Source: Warburgia ugandensis (taxonomy: Eukaryota > Streptophyta > Magnoliopsida > Canellales > Canellaceae). From it: a stretch of 64,000 nucleotides of DNA. Shown here one piece after another: positions 41,134-53,349 of this stretch. The first letter of the stretch is position 1; each line of letters begins with the position of its first letter. The stretch lies in contig CP141126.1 in assembly GCA_035236585.1 (NCBI GenBank), positions 15,513,001 to 15,577,000 on the forward strand, written 5' to 3'. Both the position numbers and the translations under genes were made by a program. The notes under the pieces were generated by a model. It was not told the origin of the DNA and made no database searches. It saw only the letters and a program-made list of their open reading frames with translations.

Positions 41134-41974
41134 GGTTATGTGACATCTTAGGTTTTTATACACAATACAATAATACTTTACAAAAATAGTAGGGATCCCT
41201 GTTTTAAAAACATCAATTTTTAAAGTGACCAAAAATAAAAACTTAAATAAAAGCATTTCTTTCAAAATCCGGGGAGTCATACTCCTCTGTATTTTAGACC
41301 ATTGCACATGATTAGTGCAATACCACATAACCGGATAACATGACGTAAGACCATACATGTGGGAGACTCAGTCTCCACACCCAACCGCATAATCAATTAC
41401 TATTTTTAATAAAATATACTCCAACAATGGATAAGAAAATATAGTCACGATAAAACACCCTGGGTCCCTCCATACAACCATCACATCCAACATAAATCCA
41501 TATTCTTACATCTAGGTCACCTTGCAATTTTAATTAAAGTACAGCCCATACTCAAAACCCGAAGTGAGGTCTTGAACAAACCTTATCATCTATAAACATC
41601 ATCTGTGCTTCACTGGAAAGCTGCCATCACTTTTACTTGCTCTATTAGCGCATCAACCTGTTGTTACTCTATATGCTTGTGTAGGTGATTTACATTCAAT
41701 ATAAAACGATAAGAAGTAATATGGTACAAAAACCTTAGATTCATACGAAGAAGAATATGCCAAATCCATGATATAAATAAGGCAACATAAGTCGCAATGT
41801 CAGGACATGCCAAATCCGAAAAGATATGCAGATATAAGTAAGCCATAGCCACATGAGTCTATATTCAGAAAACAACATGAATGCATAACAAAGCATCGAA
41901 ACATCAAACATGGTTAAGCCCTATAAGTGTCTTAAGTACACTCACAGCAACGTGGGGTCAACTCTCAGTACTTT

Positions 41975-42210
41975 CCGCTTTCACCCTTTCACCCATAATG
42001 GGGCACTCAGGCACTCACAGAAAGATGAGTTCCAATTCCGCTTTCATCCTTTTACCCTTACGGGCACTCAGGCACTCACAGAAAGACGCGTTTCACGCCC
42101 CCTTTCACCCCCACAAGGCACTCAGGCACTCACAAAAAGACTCGTTTCACACCCGCTTTCACCCTTTCACCCCCACGGGGCACTTAGGCATTTAGGCACT
42201 CACGAGGGAA
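41975..42210. repeat. Tandem repeat inside the second solo LTR
   Basis: Four units of CGCTTTCACCCTTTCACCC plus GGCACTCAGGCACTCACAGA and AAGACGCGTTTCA-like sequence, counterpart of the array at 37380. Confidence 0.9.
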
Positions 42211-43184
42211 CGGGGATACATCCCATCACTAGCTCAAAAGCCTCAATTGTCAAGACATAGAGACTCCCATGTGTCAACATCTCTGTAGTCAAGTCAATGT
42301 AACTAAAATATGCCAAAAACAGTGTATAAAGCATATACAAGGGAAGTAGCACGCATATCAATAATACATAGTGAAAAACGATCTCCTACAGCATGCTAAG
42401 GTATACAACCCCATGCCTCAAAGTTCCAATCACTAAGTCATGATTTGAGAAATCATGGAAAATCACAAATGAAATCACCTACCTTGATAATGCTGTACTC
42501 CAACCACGTGCGTAGGCGATATCAAGTCGTACGCCCTGACGTGCTTGTCACATTATAAGTCATCATTGATAGTTAAACATCTCATTTTCATCATGACCCT
42601 TAAATTTTCTATCTGTCTAGTGTGTCACATGTATCTCTATGATCATGCATCAATCTGATTGTCAAATCACTCTTAATCAGCACATCCTAAGGTAGTTGCC
42701 TAAATTGATTGTCAGGATATTTTTTCTTGGTAATTTCATGAGATATGCCCTTCAAATCTCCTAGATCATCTCCTGTTTGATGTGTACAACCAAAATCTAA
42801 GGCCTGATCATCTATTGATCGGGTTGATCTGAATCATCTAATAGCATTTAGTAGTTTGGCTATTAAGAAGTTACTCTAAACTAGATTTTTATCTTAAATC
42901 TAGGTCTGCCTTATTGAGACGATCACAATACTTCTTTCGGATCGTGATTTGGACCTTTATAACTCTCAGAATCACTTTTTGTTATGAATGGACGATCAAA
43001 AACCTTCAAATTTGAGAAAAAGGGCCCGCTACACATGCGGCGCATGCTACACATGTGCGCTGCCAGCGTGCGCACACGTACAGCCCACGTGTACGCTGCA
43101 CGCACGTTGCGCATGTGGTGGTCTTTGTGTCGCGAGTGTGCATTGCTCGCCGCATGTTGACACGCGCGTCATTGCTTGCGCCGC

Positions 43185-45964
43185 TGTAATGACCCAAACA
43201 TTTTATGCCCTTTTTACTAAATTTAAAATTTTATATGAGGGAATTACTATCCTAAATGTTTTAATTTATATAAAATTGGAAATAAATGAATTTTGTGAGA
43301 AATCTTTATGTCATTAGATTCTACTCACAAAATGGAATCCAACGCCTCAAAGAACGCCTAAAACAGAGTTCATATGACTAAGTTACGGCCGTTTAAAGAT
43401 TAGGGGCAATTCTGTAAAATGCACTTAAAAATGAAAAAGGACAAAAATCGCAAGGGACCGTTTTGATAATGGCACCCCTTGTCTCCTTCCTCCTCCAACC
43501 CTGCATCCCAATTTCTCCAGAAACCCCCCGCCTCTCTCGATTTTTCCAAAAACACCAGGGGAAAGGGCGGCACCGCCGTTGGCAGCACCTCCTTTCACCC
43601 TCTATAAAACCCCCCTCTCCCTCTTCCTCCGATCATCTCCTCTTTTCCTTCTCCGGCCAAGCTAGGGTTCCAGAAGACATCGGAAAACTCTCCATCGGTT
43701 TTCCCTGCAGGCCGGCCATTCCCCTCTCTTCTTTCCCCCATTTCTTCCTCTGGTCACACTGGAACGGTGGGCTTTTCCCTTCTTCGAGTTTCATGTGACA
43801 AAGGAGCTGCATCATGGAAAAAGGGGCGCCATTGCCAGCTGCCCAGGTAAGCCCATCTCCCTCTCCTCATTTTCCTCTCTTCCCAGCCCAAATCCCCGTC
43901 GGATCTGGCATTCTTCTGGCCAGGAATTGCTGGAAGAGGGTTGTTCCTAGGGAGATGAGACGCATGCGCCTGGCGCTGAGGACGCGCTCGCGCGACGCTC
44001 TTTAGAACACGCGCTGCAGTGCATAGCTCGGGCGTGTGCACACACACGTGAGGCCGTCACGGTTCGAACGGGACGCACGGGGCATCTTGGGAACCATGAC
44101 GGTAGGGCCACATAGACGAATATGGTTCGTTCGTAATTTCGACACAGACTCAAGTAGCCTAAACACCATGGGGATCTTATGAATCCATAGAATCAACTAT
44201 GGCCAAACCTCAAGAATAAATCTAAGAGAGGCCTTAGGGCTAGAAATCATGATTAGATTTCATGTTTAAATGATATACAAGACCCATAAAGGTACTCTGG
44301 GACTCGTCTGCAAGAGGGACACGAGCTAAGTGACGACAATCGAGGTAAGTTGTCTAATGCTGCTATGTTTTTCCAAATATACTTAATTTGTTGGTAATAT
44401 GATACTGGTACGTTTTTAAATACATCCCAAACTCTAAGTGATTTACTTGCCTTTATGATGCTTTTGAAATATGATATTCTTATATGAGCATACAAAATTG
44501 TCTGCATGATTTATAACATTGAAGCACTTGAACCTATCATTGCATTTAGTATGCTTTTATGATGTTCTTATACAAGCATGTTTTGAGAAGTGTAGCCTTG
44601 GCCGATGAGAGCGGGCCAGAGAGAGCTAACAGGCTTCTAGGTTGTTAGGCTTCTAGGCAGGGTTATGACTTTGAATGCGATACTAGCATGAGTAGATTTT
44701 ATGCATTACATGCATGTTTTGCAACCGATTCCATAAATTGCATGATTTACCATAAATAAGTGCATAAATTGCATGATTTGTGATTATTGAGTTTTAAATA
44801 AATGCATATCCTTGAGGGTTACCAAAAGACGCTGGTGAGGCAGTGTGAGGGACCCAACAAGGACAGGATTTTTATATTTTACAGGTTGATAAGCCTGGTG
44901 GGCACTATGCTGAGAGGAGGCACGGGGTTGGCCTCCCGGCCTCTACCACCAAAAGGGTGGATAGTATCACTGCCAAAAAGGCATTGTCCCTTCCCTGACT
45001 GCTGTGGTAAACAGGGACTACCACTGGAGGTGTTCACGGCACCCTTTCGGGGACATCCATAGTCGCCGTGGAGGCTATGGTGGATTCCAGCTGTATGCTG
45101 AGTATGAGCGTAGTGGCCATATGATTTCAGTGTGATTGATATGCATATAGCATTGAGATGGTCGTATACGAGTACTTGTGCCCAATTGGCGTGACATGTA
45201 CGCCGAGAGACTCATGTGCATGATACTAGCATATGTTTGCGTAATGACTATTTTAAGATTTTCATAATGATTATTATATTTGACTCGTGGATTTGCCGTA
45301 TATGCTGAGATTTTATTACTTGGATCTATGGATTTCTACTTTATGATTTGCAGTCGAATCCATATCATTGAACACTAGATTTCGATAAAGGATTTCCATG
45401 GTTGAACTTGCATCAATAAACTTATGTTTTCAATTTGTATGAACTTACTTTGATGCATTAATATGCATATTTATGCAAAAGGAATCATTGATGTTTTACA
45501 TGAAAAGCTCTTGGAACCATGCATGATGCATACCGTGTTTTCAAAATAGTAGTATCAGATCACCTACTGAGTATGGGAAATACTCACCCAACTCTATTAT
45601 TTTTCAGGATAGCTCTACTCACGAGTAGAAGAAGCATCATGACCTGTTAGTATTACAATCAAGTAATGAAGAAGAGACAAATATGAATGTAAGTAAACTC
45701 TCTACTCCTTTGGACATGTATTTGTATTTATTTACAGTTGGGGTGTGAGCTGTGATTGGATAGACCTGGGAAGACATTTATGAGTACAGAAATTTTCAAA
45801 AACTACTTTGGTTGTTGTGAAAGCAAATGACACTCGGGGTTTTCAAAATGAGTTTTAAATGAAAAGATTTTTTCGCTACATTGCATTATTTTTCAAATAG
45901 GGATCCCACCTTAGACATTAATTATTGCATTTGAAAAATGCATGGGAAAACCCGGGTCGTCACA
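43185..45964 (+). mobile_element. Nested solo LTR, 2780 bp, plus strand, exact GCCGC target duplication
   Basis: Ends TGTAATGACCC and CCCGGGTCGTCACA; GCCGC at 43180-43184 and 45965-45969. The tail (AATGACACTCGGGGTTTTCAA...GCATTATTTTTCAAA) is related to the LTR ending at 33544. A CT-rich, gene-like block (43480-43860) gives open frames on both strands but no known domain. It is younger than the LTR it interrupts. Confidence 0.93.
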
Positions 45965-46885
45965 GCCGCAATTGCCGGCTATTGTCGGGGATGACGATAG
46001 GGCTGGCCGCCGTTGCCGGAGAAGACGGCCGGACTTAGGTCGCCACCGGCGACCTCCTATAGTCCAAATTCCGCAATTTTTGCACCATTCCGCTCCATTT
46101 TTCATGTACATTCCATTTCTAAGCTCCCTTTTAACAAATTCCATCATTATTTTGCATTTTCACACAATTTTTACCACGCTCCTAAAAATCTCCCTATTAC
46201 TGTTTTCTATATTTTCGCCATCCCTAGCCATTCGATCACCATGAAAATTCATGGGTTTGTTCATTGTATCATCATGCACAAGATGAATGGTTCAAATCAT
46301 CATCTAACACCGATTCATCTGAACCATTCATCGACTTATTTTTGCAAAAACAGTAACTCTCGCAATTGCCAAAAAAACAACATTCCGTGTCATTTTTCGG
46401 CAAAAAAAACAGAGGAAAAAGGGAGAAAGTAGAGGGTGGTGGCTTACCATGGTTAGGCCAGGTAGAAAGAGGGCTCCTTGTTTGCGTGCGCTTGAGAGGA
46501 GAAGTTTGTGTCGTTGTTGGCGAGGGGCGTCGTCACCATCGTCAGTGACTCGAGAACTGAGGGAGGTGGAAGTTATGGTTGTACGGAAATGAGATGGGCT
46601 TTTAAAGCCTCATCTATGGGTTCCTGCGCCCAGTCTGTGGGACCCACGTGCATTTACTATTTTGCCCTTCTGGCATTTAAAAATTAAGATAATTAGCCAT
46701 TTTTACTCAATCTCCAATTTTAGCGTTCTTAGTGGCATTGGATCCCATTTTCCGAGTACATTCCAATTATTGAGATTTTAACTCGTGATTAAATCTCTAA
46801 AACTTTTCATTTCACCATTCCTCAATTTTTTTCAAAATTTCCTGATTTATTTATTTTTGGAAATTTTAAAATAACGAATATTACA

Positions 46886-47480
46886 GGTTACAAAATAGCT
46901 GTCCTTTATATTTTAAAATATAGGATGGTTTAGAAATACTAGTCTTATATTTTATTAAAGAAATATTATAACATATATGACGGTTATGAACTAACCATCC
47001 TGTGTCTTTAACATTATAGGACAGTTTGTACATAACAATCCTATATTAGATAAATTATATAATAGTAAAAATACATAATATAGGACAGGTTTCAAATAAC
47101 CATCCTATATTATATATATATATATATAGGATGGTTGTGTCAAAGCCATCCTATATTATGGCTATTAGACTTAAAGGACGGTTACAAAATAACAATCCCC
47201 TATTTTTAAACATATATTATGTTTGTAAAATTATAGGACTATTATTTCTTAACTGTCCTATATTTCTAAATAAAATAGGATCATTACTCTTTAACCGTCC
47301 TCTTTGTTTTACCAAATATAGGATTGTTATGTTTTAACCGTCCTATATTTTTAATTAAAGTAGGATTGTTATTCATTTACCATCCTATACTTCTCAATAA
47401 TATAGGACGGTATGTTGTAACCGTCCTTTATTTTATGATATTATAGGACTGTTGTTATCGAGTCATCCTGTATTAGGTTT
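46886..47480. repeat. Array of about ten imperfect hairpins, TATAGGACGGTT / AACCGTCCTATA
   Basis: Units alternate a sense arm (ATAGGACGGTTA and variants) and an antisense arm (AACCGTCCTATA) separated by 5-12 bases, so each can fold back. Such arrays are typical of transposon subterminal regions. The same core appears at 36475-36522 and 39486-39693. Confidence 0.88.
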
Positions 47481-47629
47481 TTAATTTACCTTTTATTTAC
47501 TAACTCGATGCGAGAGAGAGGAATAATACAATTACACTTAGATCTTTTGCATGAATTGGTGAAAGCCCTAGCTGGTTTTACATCTCTTTCAGATTTTTCT
47601 TCCTAGATATCTTCAACCATTCTCACACA

Positions 47630-50140
47630 ATGAGCAGTACACCTACAATACCACTGGTATGTGTTTATTTTTTGTTATTTTGTTATCATTATGTTTCTCT
47701 TTTCATTCCTCACTCCCTTATTAGTAATTGGTGTTTGTTGTGAACTAATTTTTGCTTGTCAATTGCAATATAGGCACAAGTTGGGATCACTGATGTTTTT
47801 GATAATTTAAATATGCTGCACGACAACGATGATGATGAGCTTGCTGATTTGGAGAACGTGGAGTTAGTTTCAAAATCCAACAGAGGTAAAAAGCATAGGA
47901 AGCTAATGTCTCCAGTTTAGAATTTTTTTGAACACCTTCTGGTATTAAAAGATGGAAAGCAAAGGTGTAAATGCAAGAAGTGCCCTACGATATATATTTG
48001 TGACAACAAATTTGGTACATGTAACTTAAAATGTCATATAAAGACTTGTCAACAGAGCTCTCCTCGTGATGTAGGCCAGTTGCTTTTATCTCAAAGTCAG
48101 GGGAGTATGTTACTAAGTTCAACTAATAAGTTTGATCCTAAAGTTTTTCATGAGTTAGCAACAGCTATAGTTGTTATGCATGATTTGCCTTTCCAATTTG
48201 TCAAGTATGATAGAAATAGAGCGCTATTAAAATATTTGCGTGCATATTTGCATTTGATTAGTAGAAATACAGTAAAAGCAGATGTTCTGAGAATGTATAA
48301 AAGAGAAAAAGAAAACATAAAAGAGATGTTAGAGTTGGCACATGGTAGGATAAGTTTGATATTTGATTTGTGGACTTCTTATATTACTGATGGTTATATA
48401 AGTCTCACAGCATATTTTCTAGATAGTAAGTGGGTCTTATACAAGAGACTATTAAATTTTTGTTTCCTACTACCTCCACATAATGGAATATCATTAGCAG
48501 AAAAGGCATACTCATTATTGATAGAATGGGGGATTGAGAAAAAGATTTTTTCAATCACTTTAGACAATGCTTCTGCTAATGATTCTTCTGTTGAGCCGTT
48601 AAAGCATCAATTAAACATCAGAAACACTCTTATTTGTGGCAGAGAGTTCCTTCATCTTCATTGTTGTTGTCATATTTTAAATTTGATTGTGCAAGATGGT
48701 TTGAAAGAAATAGATGATGCTATTTTAAAAATTTGAGAAAGTATCAAGTATGTCAAAGCATCATAGAGTAGAAAACAAATTTTTTTAGAGTGAGCGAATC
48801 ACTGTCAATTTAGACAAAAAAGGGCTTAAGACAAGATTGTCCTACAAGATGGAATTCAAACTATGTGATGCTTGAAAGTGTTCTTTGTTACCAACGTGCA
48901 TTTTATCACTTATAATTAAGTGACTCAAATTATAAGCACTATCCTTCTATTGATGAATGGGAAAAGGCTACAAAAATTTCTAAGTTTTTGGCAGTTTTTT
49001 ATGATGCTACCTGCATGTTTTCTGGATCCAAGTATCCCATGGTAAATCTCTACTTTTGTGCAGCATTTGTAATTTATTTGAGTTTAACACAATACATGAG
49101 AAGTAATGATGATTATATGAAGCATATGTTCACCCAAATGTTTTCCAAGTTTTCAAAGTACTGGTCAGAATTTAGCACCATTTTAATAATTGCATGTTTG
49201 TTGGATCCTCGATATAAGCTCTCATTTGTGGAATTCTCATATAAGAAATTGTTTGGTAATAGTTGCTTGGAGTTTGCTCAAGTTAGGGAAAAGTTATTCT
49301 TTCTTTTCAATGAATATATGGTTAAGAGTTTCCGTAATCCTTCCTCATCTTCCCCAATGGCTAGAGGTAGTGCTCTTGATGCTGATGATAGACAGAACTT
49401 ATCATATAGTTAAGAGGTTTTAAATGTCATGAAGGTAATTATATTTATAATTATATCTTTCATTATATGTCTCTTAGAATATTAAAATTTACTATGAATT
49501 GTCTTACATTAAGTTAAATAATATAATTGCATTTCCATTAGGAATTTGATTCATTTGAAAGTGAAGGATGTTCTTTGGCTATGCAAAAATCACAATTGGA
49601 GCTTTGTTTGGATGAACCAAGATTGCAAGAGTCAAAGTTGGACATTCTTGCATTTTGAAAAGGCAATCAATACAAGTTGGTTGATTAATAATATCGTCTC
49701 ATAAAAATAATAATTTTTATAATCTTACTTACATTTATATTTGATTCAAATATTGATTTTAGGTATCCTGAACTTGCTACCATGGCTCGTGATGTCTTGA
49801 GCATTCCTATATTTACAGTTGCATCAGAGTCTGCTTTTAATGTTGGTGGTCAGGTTCTTGACCAATATAGATCTACTTTAAAGCCAAACACAGTGCAAGC
49901 ATTGATTTGTGTAAGAGATTAGCTATATCGATTGAAAGGTAATAATTTCTAATTCTATATTTAAACTATATTTTATGTGAGCTTAGTAATGACTACTGCA
50001 TGTTTATTCTATATGATTGTAGACTCTTCCATTATAGTTGCCATTGATGAGCTTGCTGAGGACATTGTAAGCATAAGTAGCAGTGCAGGACTGCCTCAAC
50101 CAACTAAAGACTCTAAAACAATTTATTTTGATTAATTTGT
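47630..50140 (+). pseudogene. hAT-superfamily transposase (RICESLEEPER-like), broken by stops
   Basis: Exon 1 from the ATG at 47630 ends at GT 47657; exon 2 begins 47774. The translation shows an acidic N-terminus, a BED zinc finger (CKCKKCPTIYIC...CHIKTC, 47965-48055), a transposase core (ISLIFDLWTS; ITLDNASAND; HCCCHILNLIVQDG), LDPRYKLSF near 49200 and a C-terminal dimerisation region ([20 protein letters not shown], then ESAFNVGG, 49763-49900). In-frame stops include 47918 (TAG), 48734 (TGA), 48764 (TAG) and 49920 (TAG). Domain order and spacing fit plant hAT transposases of about 650-700 aa, so it is one decayed gene with introns near 49435-49540 and 49690-49762. Confidence 0.9.
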
Positions 50141-50144
50141 ATAA

Positions 50145-50914
50145 TTTTCATAACTTATATTGATTTGTTGTGTTTGAAATATTGATGAAAGTAGATTTCT
50201 CTCATGTGGTATTTAATCCCCAATTATTTACTAGTATTGCGGTTATTTGATTCATTTGAATCTCTTTTAGACCTTATGTGAGTGGGGTAAGTAAAGTACT
50301 GTGTTGCTTCTAAATAAAATATTACATGAACTTTATTAGTAATTTGGTATGAATCAAGGTTCACCAATACTAGTTGGTAATGCTTTCTATGTTTGTTTAT
50401 GTAATTGTCGTGTGGAGCATGAAAGGAGTTGGGAAAATGAATTCCATCCTGACAATTCATGTAGGGCTTGAAAATTTTAGTTCATAACTGAAAGACCCAT
50501 CTGGTCTTCTTCTGTTCTTTCCATTCATTGAAAAGTGTATTGTTGGGTCCTCAACAACATTTGCAACAATTCCATTCATTGGTTGTGCTAACATCTTTAG
50601 TTGGCTCTTCACCCTACACAAGAAAGCATGAATATGAAGTTCTTGAACGAGGACATCTTGCTCAACCTAAGCATTTAAGTGTCATGCCATGTGCTATTGT
50701 GTTGAACTCAAACAAGTAGATGCAATTTCTGATTTTTTGCTACAAAACCTCATTGCTGCATCTAAGGAGGAGCAAACAATATTGAGAGCTCCAATAACCT
50801 AATCGATGAGGCATTTGCATCAAGGCATCATCCACTTTAGAAGATCAGAAGTATTCATTTGGGGCCAACTTTTCACGTGATCAGAGATTCAGTTTAGAAT
50901 TAGAACCATTGTGT
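50145..50914. other. Downstream part of the hAT element
   Basis: AT-rich, no supported coding. Short frames have no domain. Confidence 0.5.
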
Positions 50915-51140
50915 TAATGAATCGTGTCGTGTCGTGTCGTGCCATCCAAACACGACTCGGTCACTTAATTGTGTTACACGAGTCGTGTCGTGTCAACTTT
51001 TTAAGAACCAGGTCTTGTTCGAGTCATAGGTTTTTGACATGACTATTAATCGTGTCGTGTTCATGTCAACCCATAACTCTAATCGTATCGTGTTCGTGTC
51101 AACACAAACACGACCCTCCAACCCGAATAGCCAGGCCTAG
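50915..51140. repeat. GTCGTGTCGTGTC-rich hAT-like terminus
   Basis: Repeated CGTGTCGTGT and GTGTCAACCC motifs on both strands end in CCAGGCCTAG at 51131-51140. This layout is common in the subterminal region of plant hAT elements, so this is probably the 3' end of the hAT whose transposase lies at 47.6-50.1 kb. A matching left end was not found. Confidence 0.65.
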
Positions 51141-53340
51141 TCAATAGTACACAGCCTTTAATGTAAATTAGAAATTTAAAGTGTTTTGATGAATTGGAAT
51201 ATCTGTGAGGAATCTGGGTGTCCTTAGATGAAGATTTTGCAATTAATTGAAAGAAATGGAGAACAGGATTGACGGGAATCGATACTTCTAGTCGTTAATT
51301 TTGTTCGATGGATATCATTGGTGAAGTAATATTGTTTAGGAAAGTTAATTCAGGAGAACTGTTCCTACTCTGCTGCAAAGTAACAGAGGTGTACTGGCCG
51401 AAGAAAGTGCAAAAAATGGAAAAAGATGGTAGATTTTGGGAAAGTGACGATTGTGACATTGCCTGCTTGTAAGATAAAATTTTCAAAATGCTTTAACTTT
51501 TTGAGTCTGATTATTTGAAGGTTTTGAATCTCATTCAACCCAGGACAGTGATTGATGCATCAGTCGCATTTAATTAGTGAAGAAGTATATGGGGATCCAT
51601 GTGGAGGCAGAACAAAAATAATGACAAAGTAAGTCCCTCTTTCAACCTTGAGCTAAAGACAAGGTAGACTATTGCGGATAAGCAGAAGGTTTTGTTTTAG
51701 GAAATTTATTTCATCCTTCTTCAGCATTTCTGCTCCATTTTGATTGCCTTTTCCAAGAAATGATAAACAAAAGAGGGTGAAAATGCAGCCACTTCTGGAA
51801 AAGAAGAAAAAAGCACAAAAGGTTGGAGATACTGGAAAAGAGGCTGGTTTTAAGTGAGAACTATGTGAAATACTGGATGAAAGAATAAATAGTCATGGCA
51901 CTATATTCTCCTTGGTTAAATTATTTATGGCCAGAAACATGGGCTAGAAGATGAACAAAGAGGTTATGAAGCCACATAATACGTCATCGTCTGTCATAAT
52001 GGTCCAGTAGTACACAAAAATAGTGATCATTTTGAGTAGCTTACCCTGTTGAGATACCATGTTATGGTCGAGTTATCATAGAGAGAACTCGGTGGTCAGT
52101 GTTGAAATTTTGAGATTTGGAAGAAGATTAGTTGGTAAGTACGTAGTAAAACCAAAGATTATTCATATAGAAAGATTTACAATGAGGCGAAATGAGGACA
52201 TTCATTAGCGAATTTAAATAATTAAAACTTGTAAGTTTGAAGATATCTCTCAGGAATATGGTGTTCACATTCTTGGATTCCAGGAAACGTAAGGCAGGAT
52301 GCTGAACGAGAAATGGAAACCAACGCATCACCTTTGAGTTTCATGACAGGGGCCATGATCCAATGGAGAAACATCCGAATGCAAAACTCATAGTTTCAGT
52401 GATCAGCATTGGCATTCCTAGTATTGTTAGAAGCATCCGAAATTGGATTTTGCAGGTCATAATTGTAGATCGTAGGAGTTCCAGAGGGAAGGCATTCCAA
52501 TTTCTGATTGGCAGTGGATGTTTTCTTCTCTCTTTTATACTGGACGTATTGGGTCTAACATGGTTGATCTAGGCAAGTTGGCGAGGGCAAAAGGTGGGAG
52601 CATGAAGCTCTGGGATGATGCATCGTTTAAGAATGGGAATAATGATGCAGGAGGAGATATGGGCTCTGGGCTCTGACATGCCCATTCTGGGGAGGTTGGT
52701 CAGGAACAGCATGAGAAGCAAGGCATGTCTAATGGATTTCAGGGTAGAGTAAACATGGTTGGAGAATAATCAGGCTATGGTTGACGAATGGTTGTATATA
52801 TTAGAGAACAGTCTGACATGATTCTCCTTGGCAGGTCGGTTTGGGACTAAGGTGAGCAGCAAGACTGCTGATTGGGATGGGCTTGACAATGGGGGGAAGA
52901 GTGTTTGATAAATTTCGTTTTTTGGTTCAGGCTTTCAGGTTTAAAGTTGAAGGATCTTGAGGGATTGGAGCTGCTGCAGATTGTTACGTGTATGAGTCTT
53001 GCAAGGGACATTCTGGTTAGGAATTAGAAGCACAGGTACTATAGGAAGTAAGCTGAGCAATTTCTCTTCTGGCCTACCTAGTTTTTTCCTTCTATCTAAC
53101 TCTTTATTTGTTATCTATGTTTTAGGGGTCGTCAATTTTCCTGTTCTTGCTATTCCTTTTTGCCCAGTTCTTAAGTAATGGATAATTGTATATTTCCTCC
53201 AGCCTTGGATGCCTTGTGCAGACCCTTGGGCTTTGGCACATGGCCTGAGCATTGGCCTTGGCCTTGGCTGAACCCCTTAGGCCATGATGGATTGTCTTGT
53301 AAAATGTATATGTTAGTATATACTGACATGTATATTTTGT
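51141..53340. other. Stretch without recognisable genes
   Basis: Moderately GC-richer sequence around 52.5-53.3 kb may be the degraded 5' part of the Mutator-like element that follows, but no motif supports it. Confidence 0.4.
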
Positions 53341-53349
53341 TTTGTGTGA

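Larger units (their letters stand above)
41139..46885 (-). mobile_element. Second solo LTR of the same gypsy family, split by a nested solo LTR
   Basis: Segments 41139-43184 and 45965-46885 together give about 2.96 kb, the same length as the solo LTR at 36.5 kb. They share its blocks, such as GTGTAGG(T/C)GATTTACATTC, the CTTTCACCC tandem array and the terminal GAATATTACA. Target duplication GGTTA is exact (41134-41138 and 46886-46890). No internal domains remain. Confidence 0.92.

Noticed and set aside
43400-44050. Pro/Ser-rich frames resembling a gene start
   Set aside because: They lie inside the nested solo LTR and exist on both strands; they are more likely the LTR leader/promoter region.
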